DNA of 6,685 nt from Candidatus Latescibacterota bacterium (GTDB taxonomy: Bacteria; Latescibacterota; UBA2968; UBA8231), in the NCBI GenBank assembly GCA_021295675.1, contig JAGWBY010000135.1, positions 426 through 7,110 of the forward strand. Reading direction: 5' to 3'. The stretch's first letter is position 1. Every line of letters begins with the position of its first letter. The translations under genes were made by a program, and so were the position numbers. Below the pieces are notes generated by a model, which worked only from the letters and a program-made list of their open reading frames with translations, did no database searches and was not told the origin of the DNA. Positions 1 through 6,535 of this stretch are shown here, in pieces.

Positions 1-191
1 TGGCCCTTGGCCAAACCCTGCGCTGCAAGGCCCGCCGCGAGTTGGTCGCGGCGACTTTTGAGCTCGGCGTAGGTCACGGACTGATAGCTCAATGTGCGGC
101 TACCCTCTACGGGTTTGAGCTCTCGAATGGCCGTCTGTTCGGCACAGGTTGCGAAGCTATGGTCGAGCAGATCTCTCAGCGTTTGTCCCAT
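1..191 (-). CDS. AMP-binding acyl-CoA synthetase (long-chain fatty acid-CoA ligase type), N-terminal fragment
   Basis: Reading the minus strand from an ATG at 191 gives about 63 residues beginning MGQTLRDLLDHSF, and the frame stays open to the window edge. The stretch YAELKSRRDQLAAGLAAQGL followed by AKG is the conserved N-terminal pattern of ANL-superfamily adenylating enzymes (Y-x-E-L ... A-x-x-L-x-x-G-L-x-K-G-D). These enzymes activate a carboxylic acid with ATP and then load it onto CoA. An AAAGAGG ribosome binding site (plus-strand 198-204) lies six bases before the ATG and supports this start. The adenylation motifs and the substrate pocket lie outside the window, so fatty acyl specificity is a guess. 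It is divergent from the operon to its right. Confidence 0.75.
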   Translation of the reverse strand, partial: MGQTLRDLLDHSFATCAEQTAIRELKPVEGSRTLSYQSVTYAELKSRRDQLAAGLAAQGLAKG

Positions 192-211
192 CGCAAACCT
201 CTTTCTAGTGA

Positions 212-240
212 TTTATATCGTTGTCGTTTGCGGCGCACAA
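212..240 (-). promoter_or_regulatory. Possible sigma70-type promoter for the leftward acyl-CoA synthetase gene
   Basis: On the minus strand a TATAAA hexamer (plus 212-217) lies 17 bases from TTGTGC (plus 235-240). The -10 matches consensus at five of six positions and the -35 at three of six. It lies about 20 bases upstream of the ATG at 191. This is the only AT-rich patch in an otherwise GC-rich gap. No equally good promoter was seen for the rightward genes in 192-291. Confidence 0.35.
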
Positions 241-291
241 AAGGACCGCCTTGCCATTGCACACGCGGCCCGGCGACCGCATCTTCCCTAT

Positions 292-1873
292 ATGAATTTT
301 CGCTGCAATCGCGCCTTGATATTACTGCTATTGTCCTGCCCAGTCGCCTCCTCAGCGCAGCCCTCGGTGGCCATGTTTGGCTACTCGCTCAGCATGGGCA
401 GCGTCACTGTCGATCAAGAGCAGCTATATCGCCTCAGCCTCCGGCCCGACTTTCCCCTAGGCCGCTTGGGCATTGGCCTCGACTTAGAGCTGTTTGTCGA
501 GCGCAATGGCGACCTCGGTTCGCGCGGCTGGGAGGCCGGCTCGTCAACCCAAACCCTCGACTCAATCTTGCGCAAAATCTACTACGTGCGCTATGGGCGT
601 CCCAATGACGCGGTGTACGTCAAAATCGGCGCGCTCGACAACGTGACGTTGGGGTACGGCCTCATCATGGATAACTACCGCAACACCCTGCACTATCCGG
701 GCATCAAGAAAACCGGACTCCAGTTCCGCATCGCCAATTTCGCTGGCACTAATATCGGACTCGAAGGAGTGATCAACAGCCCTAATCGGGCTGCGGACTT
801 TTGGCTATGCCGCCAACCTCGAGGTGGGCGTAACCTTTGTGGCCGATCTCGACCAGTACAGCGGCCTGCGCGACAGTGATTCCGACGGCGTGCCCGACCC
901 CATTGACGCCTTCCCAGAAGACGGCGATTTTGCCCTCGACAACGACGCCGACGGCGTACCCGACCACATCGACAGCGACGACGACAACGATGGCATCATC
1001 GACGCCGATGCCGGCAGCGGCCTCTCCGCCGACATTGCCTCCGCCTTGTTGGGACTCAACGCCAATTACGGCAACGCTTTCCCAATAGACCAAGACGTGG
1101 ACCGCCACAAGCCCTTCAATAGAAATCACGTTGGCCAAGACTTCTTTTCGATCTTGGGTGTGGACCTAGCCTACCCGCTCATCCGCGACCTAGGCTTGGA
1201 GCTCAAGCTCTACGGCCAATTCGCCACGCTGATCGACGACGACGACGCCCTCTCCACCTTCGAGGCGCAACAGCAGGGCGTCTCCCCCGGCAACCGCCAA
1301 GCGACCGGGTTCGGAATCGCCGCCCCAGGGCTGTGGCTATCTTTAGGCCCGCTCAACGGCCAACTGGATTTCCGCCACTTCCGCCGCGATTTCGACTCGC
1401 GCTACTTCGACGAGCTGTACGAACTCGACCGCGCTCATCTCGACCTCGCCACCGGACAGGCCCAGTCCAAGGACGCGCGGCTCGACTACAGCAACGATCT
1501 CTCCGGCTTTTTCGGTCACTTGGGCACGGAACTCGGCTCGTACGCGTACGCCTCGGTTTCCTATCAGTACCTGACGGGCACCAGCGACCCCAAACAGCAG
1601 CTCATCGCCAGCGCATCCCTGTCGCGCAAACTGCTCAAATACTTCCCCCACCTCAAGCGCGCGTACGCTTATTTCCACAAGAACAACATCGGCCGCAGCC
1701 TCAACGAGGACGGCACCGACCGGGACGACTTCTTCGAGCCGACCAAAGACACTTTCTACGGCTTTGACGTTGGACTGAACATAAAAGAAGGCGCATCCGT
1801 GCGCTGGGATACTCGCTTCGTCTTCGTGCAGCGCCACAAAATCATGACCCTCGAAACCGTATTCGACTTTTGA
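292..1873 (+). CDS. Outer-membrane beta-barrel protein with TSP3-like Asp-rich repeats, interrupted by a one-base frameshift
   Basis: The start is the ATG at 292, because it opens a clear signal peptide: MNFRCNRA, a hydrophobic run LILLLLS, then a likely cleavage site after ASSA. No strong Shine-Dalgarno precedes it. Frame 1 is open from 292 to a TGA at 877-879. The sensible protein switches frame at the T4 run 799-802, where removing one T joins PNRAADF to GYAANLEVG and restores a 526-residue protein. Residues about 194-241 of the restored protein hold D-x-D-x-D-G repeats (DSDSDGVPDPID, DNDADGVPDHIDSDDDNDG) of the calcium-binding thrombospondin type 3 kind. The rest alternates aromatic and polar residues and ends TLETVFDF, with the terminal Phe typical of BAM-inserted barrels. 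A barrel in the outer membrane is therefore likely, but the cargo is unknown. It is first in a rightward operon-like run, one base before the next ATG. The frameshift may be real or a sequencing or assembly error. Confidence 0.75.
799..802 (+). other. Frameshift site: extra T in a T4 run within the barrel gene
   Basis: Upstream sequence encodes the barrel protein in the frame of 292 and downstream sequence in the frame of 803. Reading GAC TTT GGC TAT GCC, with three Ts instead of four, gives an uninterrupted join. As written, translation ends at a TGA at 877-879 after about 195 residues, before the TSP3-like repeats. The downstream part could only start independently, for example at a GTG at 824. 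Confidence 0.8.
871..1018 (+). repeat. Asp-rich TSP3-like calcium-binding repeat segment within the barrel gene
   Basis: About 49 codons, rich in GAC and GAT, encode units of the form D-x-D-x-D-G-V-P-D-x-I-D, followed by D-D-D-N-D-G-I-I-D-A-D. This is the pattern of thrombospondin type 3 / EF-hand-like calcium loops. In many outer-membrane proteins such repeats join a barrel to an OmpA-like domain. Here about 170 residues precede the segment, about 285 follow it, and no OmpA domain is visible. Confidence 0.7.
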
Positions 1874-1874
1874 T

Positions 1875-2987
1875 ATGAAAATCACTCGCGTATCAGCCCA
1901 TTATCTGCGCCTGCCCGATGTCACCGCTCGCTGCGACGGCACGCAGGACACCTGCCTGATCCAAATAGAAACCGACGCTGGCATCACCGGCTGGGGCGAA
2001 GTCGATTCGGCTCCCACCGTAGTCAAGGCCGTCGTCGAGGCCCCGCTCTCCCACCAGATTAGCAACGGTCTCGCCAACGCACTAGAGGGCCTGGACCCGC
2101 TGGCCATCGACGTATGCGGAGACCGCATGCTCGACGCGGCCAACTACTACGGCCGCGTCGGCGTGGGCACGCACGCTATGGCTGGCGTCAACCTCGCGCT
2201 GTGGGACATTGCTGGTAAAGTGCGCAATTGCCCGGCCTACGAACTGCTCGGCGGCCCTTATCAAACCAAATTCCGCGCGTATTGCTCCATCCTCTTCGGC
2301 GACACGCCGCAAGAGACCGGCGAATTGGCCCGCCGCTTTGCCGACGAGGGGTTCACGGCTATCAAGTTCGGCTGGGGGCCGATGGGGCAGAGCGAGGCAA
2401 ACGACATCGCCTTGGTGCGCGAAGCGCGGAGGGGAGCTGGGCCGGATGTGGACATCTTGGTGGACGCGGGACAGGTGTGGGACTGGAAAACCGGTCTCAA
2501 GCGCGCCGAGCAGTTCGCCGAGTACGGCATATTCTGGCTCGAAGAACCCTTGCACCCCGAGGATGTCGCAGGCTATGCGCATCTCTGCGAGCGCAGCCCA
2601 GTGCCCATCGCCACGGGCGAAGCCGAGTCGCGCTATCAGGACTTTGAGCAGCTACTCGTCCATGGCCGCATCGACTGGGTGCAGCCGGACCCGGGCCGCT
2701 GCGGACTTTCGACCATGGTCGAAGTCGGCCGCCTCGCCCGCCGCCTGCACCGCAAGGTCGTCAACCACTCCTTCAAAAGCGGCATCACCATCGCCGCTTC
2801 CTTGCACGGGCTGGCGGCAGTTCCCCACGGCGAGATCTTCGAATACTGCATGGCCGACTCACCCTTGCGCCACGACCTGACGCACGAAAAATTCGCGGTC
2901 GTCGATGGCTACGTTCACGTGCCGGAGGGGCCGGGGTTGGGCGTGACCATCAACGAAGAGATAGTGGAACGATACCTAGTTCCGTAA
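1875..2987 (+). CDS. Enolase-superfamily enzyme, mandelate racemase / acid-sugar dehydratase subgroup
   Basis: This is a 370-residue protein of normal family length. Residues 1 to about 125 form the capping domain, and a (beta/alpha)7-beta barrel with a C-terminal cap follows. Metal ligands are D197 (VDAG), E223 (WLEEPL) and E249 (ATGE), spaced exactly 26 and 26 residues as in mandelate racemase. The His-Asp dyad is D272 (QPDPG) and H298 (VNHSF), and E323 (FEY) matches the conserved C-terminal glutamate. The second-strand K-x-K motif is only half present: K164-F165-G166 in AIKFGWGP. This subgroup abstracts the proton alpha to a carboxylate with Mg2+ stabilisation, then racemises or dehydrates the substrate. 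With one likely base (H298), dehydration of a sugar or 2-hydroxy acid seems more likely than racemisation. A sixth-strand Lys as in dipeptide epimerases was not seen. The ATG is one base after the barrel gene's TGA and has no clear ribosome binding site, which suggests translational coupling. The substrate is unknown. Confidence 0.88.
   Translation: MKITRVSAHYLRLPDVTARCDGTQDTCLIQIETDAGITGWGEVDSAPTVVKAVVEAPLSHQISNGLANALEGLDPLAIDVCGDRMLDAANYYGRVGVGTHAMAGVNLALWDIAGKVRNCPAYELLGGPYQTKFRAYCSILFGDTPQETGELARRFADEGFTAIKFGWGPMGQSEANDIALVREARRGAGPDVDILVDAGQVWDWKTGLKRAEQFAEYGIFWLEEPLHPEDVAGYAHLCERSPVPIATGEAESRYQDFEQLLVHGRIDWVQPDPGRCGLSTMVEVGRLARRLHRKVVNHSFKSGITIAASLHGLAAVPHGEIFEYCMADSPLRHDLTHEKFAVVDGYVHVPEGPGLGVTINEEIVERYLVP
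2946..2987 (+). repeat. Left copy of an imperfect 42-base direct repeat (3' end of the racemase-like gene)
   Basis: This is the intact gene's last 13 codons, TINEEIVERYLVP, plus TAA. It matches 4200-4241 at 32 of 42 positions, with 28 of the first 33 identical. The two copies flank the DUF4159 gene and lie 1,254 bases apart. Confidence 0.8.
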
Positions 2988-2991
2988 GGAG
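2986..2991 (+). promoter_or_regulatory. Ribosome binding site AAGGAG of the DUF4159 gene
   Basis: AAGGAG overlaps the TAA stop of the upstream enzyme gene and lies seven bases before the ATG at 2999. It fixes this start and implies that the gene is expressed from the same transcript. Confidence 0.7.
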
Positions 2992-2998
2992 CCCTTCC

Positions 2999-4210
2999 AT
3001 GAAAGACTTCCGTCGGTTTGCATCATTTTCGACCTCCTTCGACCTCGATGACTTGTTGCGTACCCAGCGTCGGAATTTGTGGTACAGTGGGGCTTTGGCG
3101 GTGATTTTGCTTGCGGCACTAGCGCTAATTGATCCGTTTGGACGCGTTGTGCCGAGCGCACCTCATCCGCCGACCGTCAAGTACATCAAGCGTCAGCCGC
3201 GGCCAACTAAGCCGTTGTCTGTGCGTAAAATTCCACAGCCTAAGCAACAGCCGATGGTCCGCAAGAGACAACCCACGCCGATCCGCACAAACCCCGTCCA
3301 TTTGACTGCAAACGCCACTACAGAAGCTCCCATTGTATCGGCTGTCCAGTCTCTTGTCAGCCCGTCCCACAGCAGTGTGCCGCGCCCGCTAGATGACGAG
3401 CGGCAACTAGGAGCCGGTCATCTCCTCGGGGAACGCGCAATAGGAATCACCCGCCAATCCGAAAACAAAATTGATCTCTCTTTGGAGATGCTAGACGTAA
3501 ACAGTCTAGACACTGGGCAGCATCAGGCCGTCGTCATCCAAGACCCCGACGATCCGCAATCAATTAAGGGATTTATCAAGTTGCCCCTTGTGGTACCGAG
3601 AAACGTGCTGGATAGGCGAGGGATAGTTCCAACTAGGATTATTGATGCGTTGGCCGATGGGATCAATAAATACACTAATTTGCGGGCAGAAGTCTTCGGA
3701 CCGATCTCGTTTGATGACGATCGCATATTTAAATTTCCTCTGCTCATTGGTTCTATATACAGAGGCTTAGGCCTGAATGAGATTGAAGAAGCCAACCAGT
3801 TCCAGTACCTGATTCAGGGGGGATTCATTATGGGAGGCGTTGGTGATGCGGAAAAACATCTTTCCCAAGTATTAACGAACGGAGGCTTGGTAGAAAGGAA
3901 AGACTTCTGGTCGGATATATTGCCAGAGGATCATCCCATTTACAACGCTTTCTTTAATATCGGTCTCCAATCATATCTTTTGGAACCTCATCCGGATCCG
4001 TCTATAGCATGTTACATTACTAAGGGCCTAAAAGGACATTTTATAAAGGATCGGCTCGTCTATGTAAATCCCTTGGAATCTTCGCAGTGGGCTTATGATG
4101 AAGCCGAGTTGATGCTCGCCATCAATGTAATGGTCTATGCGTTGGCCCAAGAAGGTTCCCTGGCTCAGCGCCTGACCCAGGACTTGGTAGCTAAGCGCGA
4201 CGATCAATGA
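2999..4210 (+). CDS. Membrane-anchored protein with TonB-like N-terminus and DUF4159-like domain
   Basis: This is a 403-residue protein. A cytoplasmic head with basic residues (1-27) is followed by one membrane segment at about 29-44 (SGALAVILLAALALI). A Pro/Lys/Arg-rich linker at about 52-100 (KYIKRQPRPTKPLSVRKIPQP) resembles the periplasm-spanning arm of TonB. Residues about 215-384 resemble DUF4159: FKFPLLIGSIYRGLGLNEIE, QYLIQGGFIMGG, PEDHPIYNAFF, RLVYVNP and LAINVMVYALAQ. The usual acidic end of the GGF(L/I)xxDD strand is replaced by Gly-Gly-Val-Gly-Asp. DUF4159 domains have a glutamine-amidotransferase-like fold of unknown activity, and no catalytic triad is evident here. The AAGGAG site supports the start. 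Its 3' half is AT-richer than its neighbours (hand counts of 43% and 40% GC at 3661-3720 and 4021-4080, against 60% at 5161-5220). The stop codon lies in a relic of another gene, so the C-terminal tip may be acquired. The role is unknown; an inner-membrane anchored periplasmic protein is the safest reading. Confidence 0.72.
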   Translation: MKDFRRFASFSTSFDLDDLLRTQRRNLWYSGALAVILLAALALIDPFGRVVPSAPHPPTVKYIKRQPRPTKPLSVRKIPQPKQQPMVRKRQPTPIRTNPVHLTANATTEAPIVSAVQSLVSPSHSSVPRPLDDERQLGAGHLLGERAIGITRQSENKIDLSLEMLDVNSLDTGQHQAVVIQDPDDPQSIKGFIKLPLVVPRNVLDRRGIVPTRIIDALADGINKYTNLRAEVFGPISFDDDRIFKFPLLIGSIYRGLGLNEIEEANQFQYLIQGGFIMGGVGDAEKHLSQVLTNGGLVERKDFWSDILPEDHPIYNAFFNIGLQSYLLEPHPDPSIACYITKGLKGHFIKDRLVYVNPLESSQWAYDEAELMLAINVMVYALAQEGSLAQRLTQDLVAKRDDQ

Positions 4211-4241
4211 AGAGATAGTAGAAAAATACCTAGCGAATTAA
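4200..4241 (+). pseudogene. Orphan 3' tail of a second racemase/dehydratase-like gene
   Basis: Read in the frame of 4200, the sequence gives TINEEIVEKYLAN followed by TAA. This copies the end of the intact enzyme at 2946-2987 (TINEEIVERYLVP-TAA), with 10 of 13 residues and 32 of 42 bases identical. No related sequence was recognised before about 4195, where the frame runs into a TAG at 4188-4190. The TGA that ends the DUF4159 gene (4208-4210) lies out of frame inside this relic, so a recombination junction near 4195-4200 is likely. The relic ends 18 bases before the first dipeptidase's ATG, just as the intact gene ends 11 bases before the DUF4159 ATG. Confidence 0.72.
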
Positions 4242-4259
4242 CCCAAAAGGTTCCCTATC

Positions 4260-5393
4260 ATGCCCGATCACCCCACGCTCATTATAGACGGCCACCTCGA
4301 CTTGGCCTTCAACGCCCTACACCACCGCCGTGACCTCACCCAAGACGTCCATGTCCTGCGCGAGCGCGAAGACCCCAAACCTCCCGGCCCTTCGCATCCC
4401 GACTCGCTGCGCGACAGAAAGCGCCCCGAAAGCTCCTCGCGCGGCACAGCCACCGTATCCCTGCCGCAGATGCGCCAAGGCTGCGTCGGCATCGCGCTCT
4501 CGACCATTATGTGCCGAGTGCAGATGCCCACCGGCCTCCTCGACGATGGCATGAGAACCCAAGAAGCGGCCCACGCCATGGGCCAATCGCATCTTCACTA
4601 TTACAAAGCACTAGAGCGCGAGGGCCAACTGCGCTTCATCCGCGACACAACTGAACTCGACGCGGCCATTGCCGCTTGGCAAAATCCCAACTCAACGATT
4701 CCGATCGGCCTGATTTTGAGCATGGAAAGTGCCGACCCCATCCTCGGCCCTGAGCAAGTAAGCTGGTGGTGGGAGCAGGGCCTGCGCTCGGTGGGGCTGA
4801 CGCATTTTGGTGCCAACACCTGGGGCCACGGCACCGGCACTCGCGGGGGGCTATACGCCGATGCCTATCCTCTGCTTGACGCGCTCGCCGCAACGAATAT
4901 CGCTCTCGACCTGACCCACGCCTCGGACTTGGTCTTCTGGCAGCTTTTGGACTACTGGTCAGGGCCGGTCCACGCCAGCCACTGCAACTGCCGCGCCCTC
5001 GTCCCCGGCCAGCGCCACCTCAGCGACGAGATGATCCAAGCCATTGCCGAGCGCGGCGGCGTCATCGGCGCGGTCTTCGCCGAATTCATGCTCAATCCCG
5101 AGATCAACTTCGACGACCCAGCGACCTATCCGCAAACCGCCCGCCGCCCCATGTCGGCCGTCGTCAATCACATCGACCACATCTGCCAGCTCGTCGGCAA
5201 CTGCGACCACGTCGCCATCGGCTCCGACCTCGACGGCGGCTTCGGGCGCGAAATGGCTCCCATCGACTACGACACCATCGCCGACCTACAGCGCTTTCTC
5301 GACATCCTCGCCCGGCGGGGCTACTCAACCGACGACATTGCGGCTATCGCCCACGGCAACCTCTCGCGCTTCTTCCGCCAAGCCTGGAGCTAA
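4260..5393 (+). CDS. M19-family membrane dipeptidase (renal dipeptidase-like), paralogue 1
   Basis: This 377-residue amidohydrolase-fold enzyme has no signal peptide, so it is probably cytoplasmic. M19 enzymes are binuclear zinc peptidases that cleave dipeptides, often with a D-residue at the C-terminal position; relatives act on N-acyl amino acids. The expected ligands are all present: H12 and D14 (IDGHLD), bridging E156 (SMESADP), H220 (DLTHAS) and H241 (HASHCNCRALVPG). The catalytic Asp is D323 in GSDLDGGFG, and H182 (LTHFGANTWGHG) fits the substrate-binding His. Compared with its downstream neighbour it has about 16 extra residues near 30-62 (a Pro/Arg/Ser-rich loop) and about 8 near 195-204 (RGGLYADAYP). 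An AAAAGG at 4245-4250 lies nine bases before the ATG. It is separated from the DUF4159 stop by 49 bases, most of which is the racemase relic. The substrate is not predictable. Confidence 0.9.
   Translation: MPDHPTLIIDGHLDLAFNALHHRRDLTQDVHVLREREDPKPPGPSHPDSLRDRKRPESSSRGTATVSLPQMRQGCVGIALSTIMCRVQMPTGLLDDGMRTQEAAHAMGQSHLHYYKALEREGQLRFIRDTTELDAAIAAWQNPNSTIPIGLILSMESADPILGPEQVSWWWEQGLRSVGLTHFGANTWGHGTGTRGGLYADAYPLLDALAATNIALDLTHASDLVFWQLLDYWSGPVHASHCNCRALVPGQRHLSDEMIQAIAERGGVIGAVFAEFMLNPEINFDDPATYPQTARRPMSAVVNHIDHICQLVGNCDHVAIGSDLDGGFGREMAPIDYDTIADLQRFLDILARRGYSTDDIAAIAHGNLSRFFRQAWS
5386..5389 (+). promoter_or_regulatory. Ribosome binding site GGAG of the second dipeptidase, inside the first dipeptidase's last codons
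   Basis: GGAG lies six bases before the ATG at 5396 and within the upstream gene's terminal coding sequence. The two paralogues are separated by two bases, so coupled translation is expected. Confidence 0.55.
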
Positions 5394-5395
5394 CA

Positions 5396-6460
5396 ATGAC
5401 CGACGCGCACCCGCTGATCCTCGACAGCCATCTCGATCTATCCTTCTCCGCCCTGCAAATCAACCGCGACCTAACGCAAAAGGCGACCACGGTGCGCGTC
5501 CATGACTCAGTGCAGACTATGGAGGGCTTCGGCTCCTGCACGGTGACCTTCCCCGAGCTGCGTCGAGGCAAGGTCGGCCTCTTCTGCGGCACGGTGATGT
5601 CGCGCCTAGATCCAGGCGACCGCTGGACCCGCACCGGCATGTACTGCCAAGCCCAATGCCACGGCGTCGGCCGCGGACATTTGGCGTACTACCAAGCACT
5701 CGAACGCGCGGGTTTGCTCCGCTTCGTCAAAAGCAGCGCGGATTTAGACGAAACCATCGCCGCCTGGCAAAACCCCGACCCAACGACCCCTTTCGGCCTA
5801 ATCCTCGCCATGGAGAGCGCCGATCCCATCTTAGGCCCGGACCAAGTGCCCGAATGGCGCGAACTCGGCTTGCGCCTAGTGTCGATCTCGCATTACGGCA
5901 CCAGCACCTATTCGCACGGCACCGGCACCGAAGCCCTGCTCGACGCGCTCCAAGCGGCCGGCATCATCATCGACTTGACCCATTTGACCGACCAAGCCCA
6001 CTGGGAACTCTTGGAATTGTACGACGGACCAGTCTGCGCTTCGCACCACAATTGTCGCGCCCTCGTCCCCGGCCAGCGCCAGCTCACCGACGAAATGATC
6101 CGCTCTATCGCCGAGCGCGATGGGGTCATCGGCACGGCTCTTGACGCCTGGATGCTCGATCCGGGCTGGCAGCGCAAAATCCCCGCCTTTGCACAACTGA
6201 CCAACGCCACTTTGGAAACCATCGCCGACCACATCGATCACATCAGCCAGCTTTTGGGCACTTCGCGCCACTGCGGCATTGGTACCGATCTCGACGGCGG
6301 CTTCGGCACCGAACAAGCCCCGCGCGATCTCAACACTATCGCCGATCTGCAAAAACTTCAGCCCATCCTCGCGCGCCGTGGCTACTCGCCAGCAGACATC
6401 GCCGGTATTTTCTCCGGCAATTGGATCCGGCTCTTCAAAGACGTGTGGAGCCGCTCTTAA
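5396..6460 (+). CDS. M19-family membrane dipeptidase (renal dipeptidase-like), paralogue 2
   Basis: This 354-residue enzyme is a clear tandem paralogue of the preceding gene. The two share HLDL-F-AL, NRDLTQ/RRDLTQ, ESADPILGP, CRALVPGQR, DEMI, HIDHI and DLDGGFG. All metal and catalytic positions are kept: H12 and D14 (LDSHLD), E140 (AMESADP), H166 (ISHYG), H196 (DLTHLT), H217 (ASHHNCRAL) and D298 (GTDLDGG). It lacks the two loop insertions of its neighbour and carries a distinct segment at about 256-275 (PGWQRKIPAFAQLTNAT). Since both copies look catalytically intact, they probably differ in substrate preference rather than one being decayed. No signal peptide is present. Translation is probably coupled to the upstream copy. 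It is the last gene of the rightward run, and no stem-loop terminator was found after it. Confidence 0.9.
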   Translation: MTDAHPLILDSHLDLSFSALQINRDLTQKATTVRVHDSVQTMEGFGSCTVTFPELRRGKVGLFCGTVMSRLDPGDRWTRTGMYCQAQCHGVGRGHLAYYQALERAGLLRFVKSSADLDETIAAWQNPDPTTPFGLILAMESADPILGPDQVPEWRELGLRLVSISHYGTSTYSHGTGTEALLDALQAAGIIIDLTHLTDQAHWELLELYDGPVCASHHNCRALVPGQRQLTDEMIRSIAERDGVIGTALDAWMLDPGWQRKIPAFAQLTNATLETIADHIDHISQLLGTSRHCGIGTDLDGGFGTEQAPRDLNTIADLQKLQPILARRGYSPADIAGIFSGNWIRLFKDVWSRS

Positions 6461-6535
6461 TCTGCAATAGTCTCTAAATCTATCACTACATTCTCCCTTT
6501 TTTCGTTACAAATCGTCCAAATTCTTTTCTCCTTC

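Noticed and set aside
799..802. Programmed ribosomal frameshift
   Set aside because: A T4 run is short, there is no slippery heptamer of the known type and no evident stimulatory structure. An indel or sequencing error is simpler.
782..1138. Open minus-strand frames opposite the barrel gene, and the similar long antisense frames at 1343-1885, 2082-2582 and 5876-6352
   Set aside because: They give repetitive, low-complexity or Val/Ala/Arg-rich translations caused by GC-rich codon bias on the plus strand. No ribosome binding site or family motif was seen.
1875..2987. Dipeptide epimerase, suggested by neighbouring dipeptidases
   Set aside because: That subgroup uses lysines on the second and sixth barrel strands. 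Here a His-Asp dyad (H298/D272) is present and the second-strand K-x-K is incomplete.
2946..4241. Insertion-sequence or transposon ends, with the 42-base repeats as target-site duplications
   Set aside because: The copies differ at 10 positions, both end in a matching stop codon in the racemase frame, and no transposase or terminal inverted repeats are present. Gene-tail homology explains them better.
6440..6510. Rho-independent terminator after the second dipeptidase
   Set aside because: There is a T-rich run, but the only inverted arms (GAGC-C-GCTC) leave a one-base loop and lie inside the coding end, so no real hairpin precedes the Ts.
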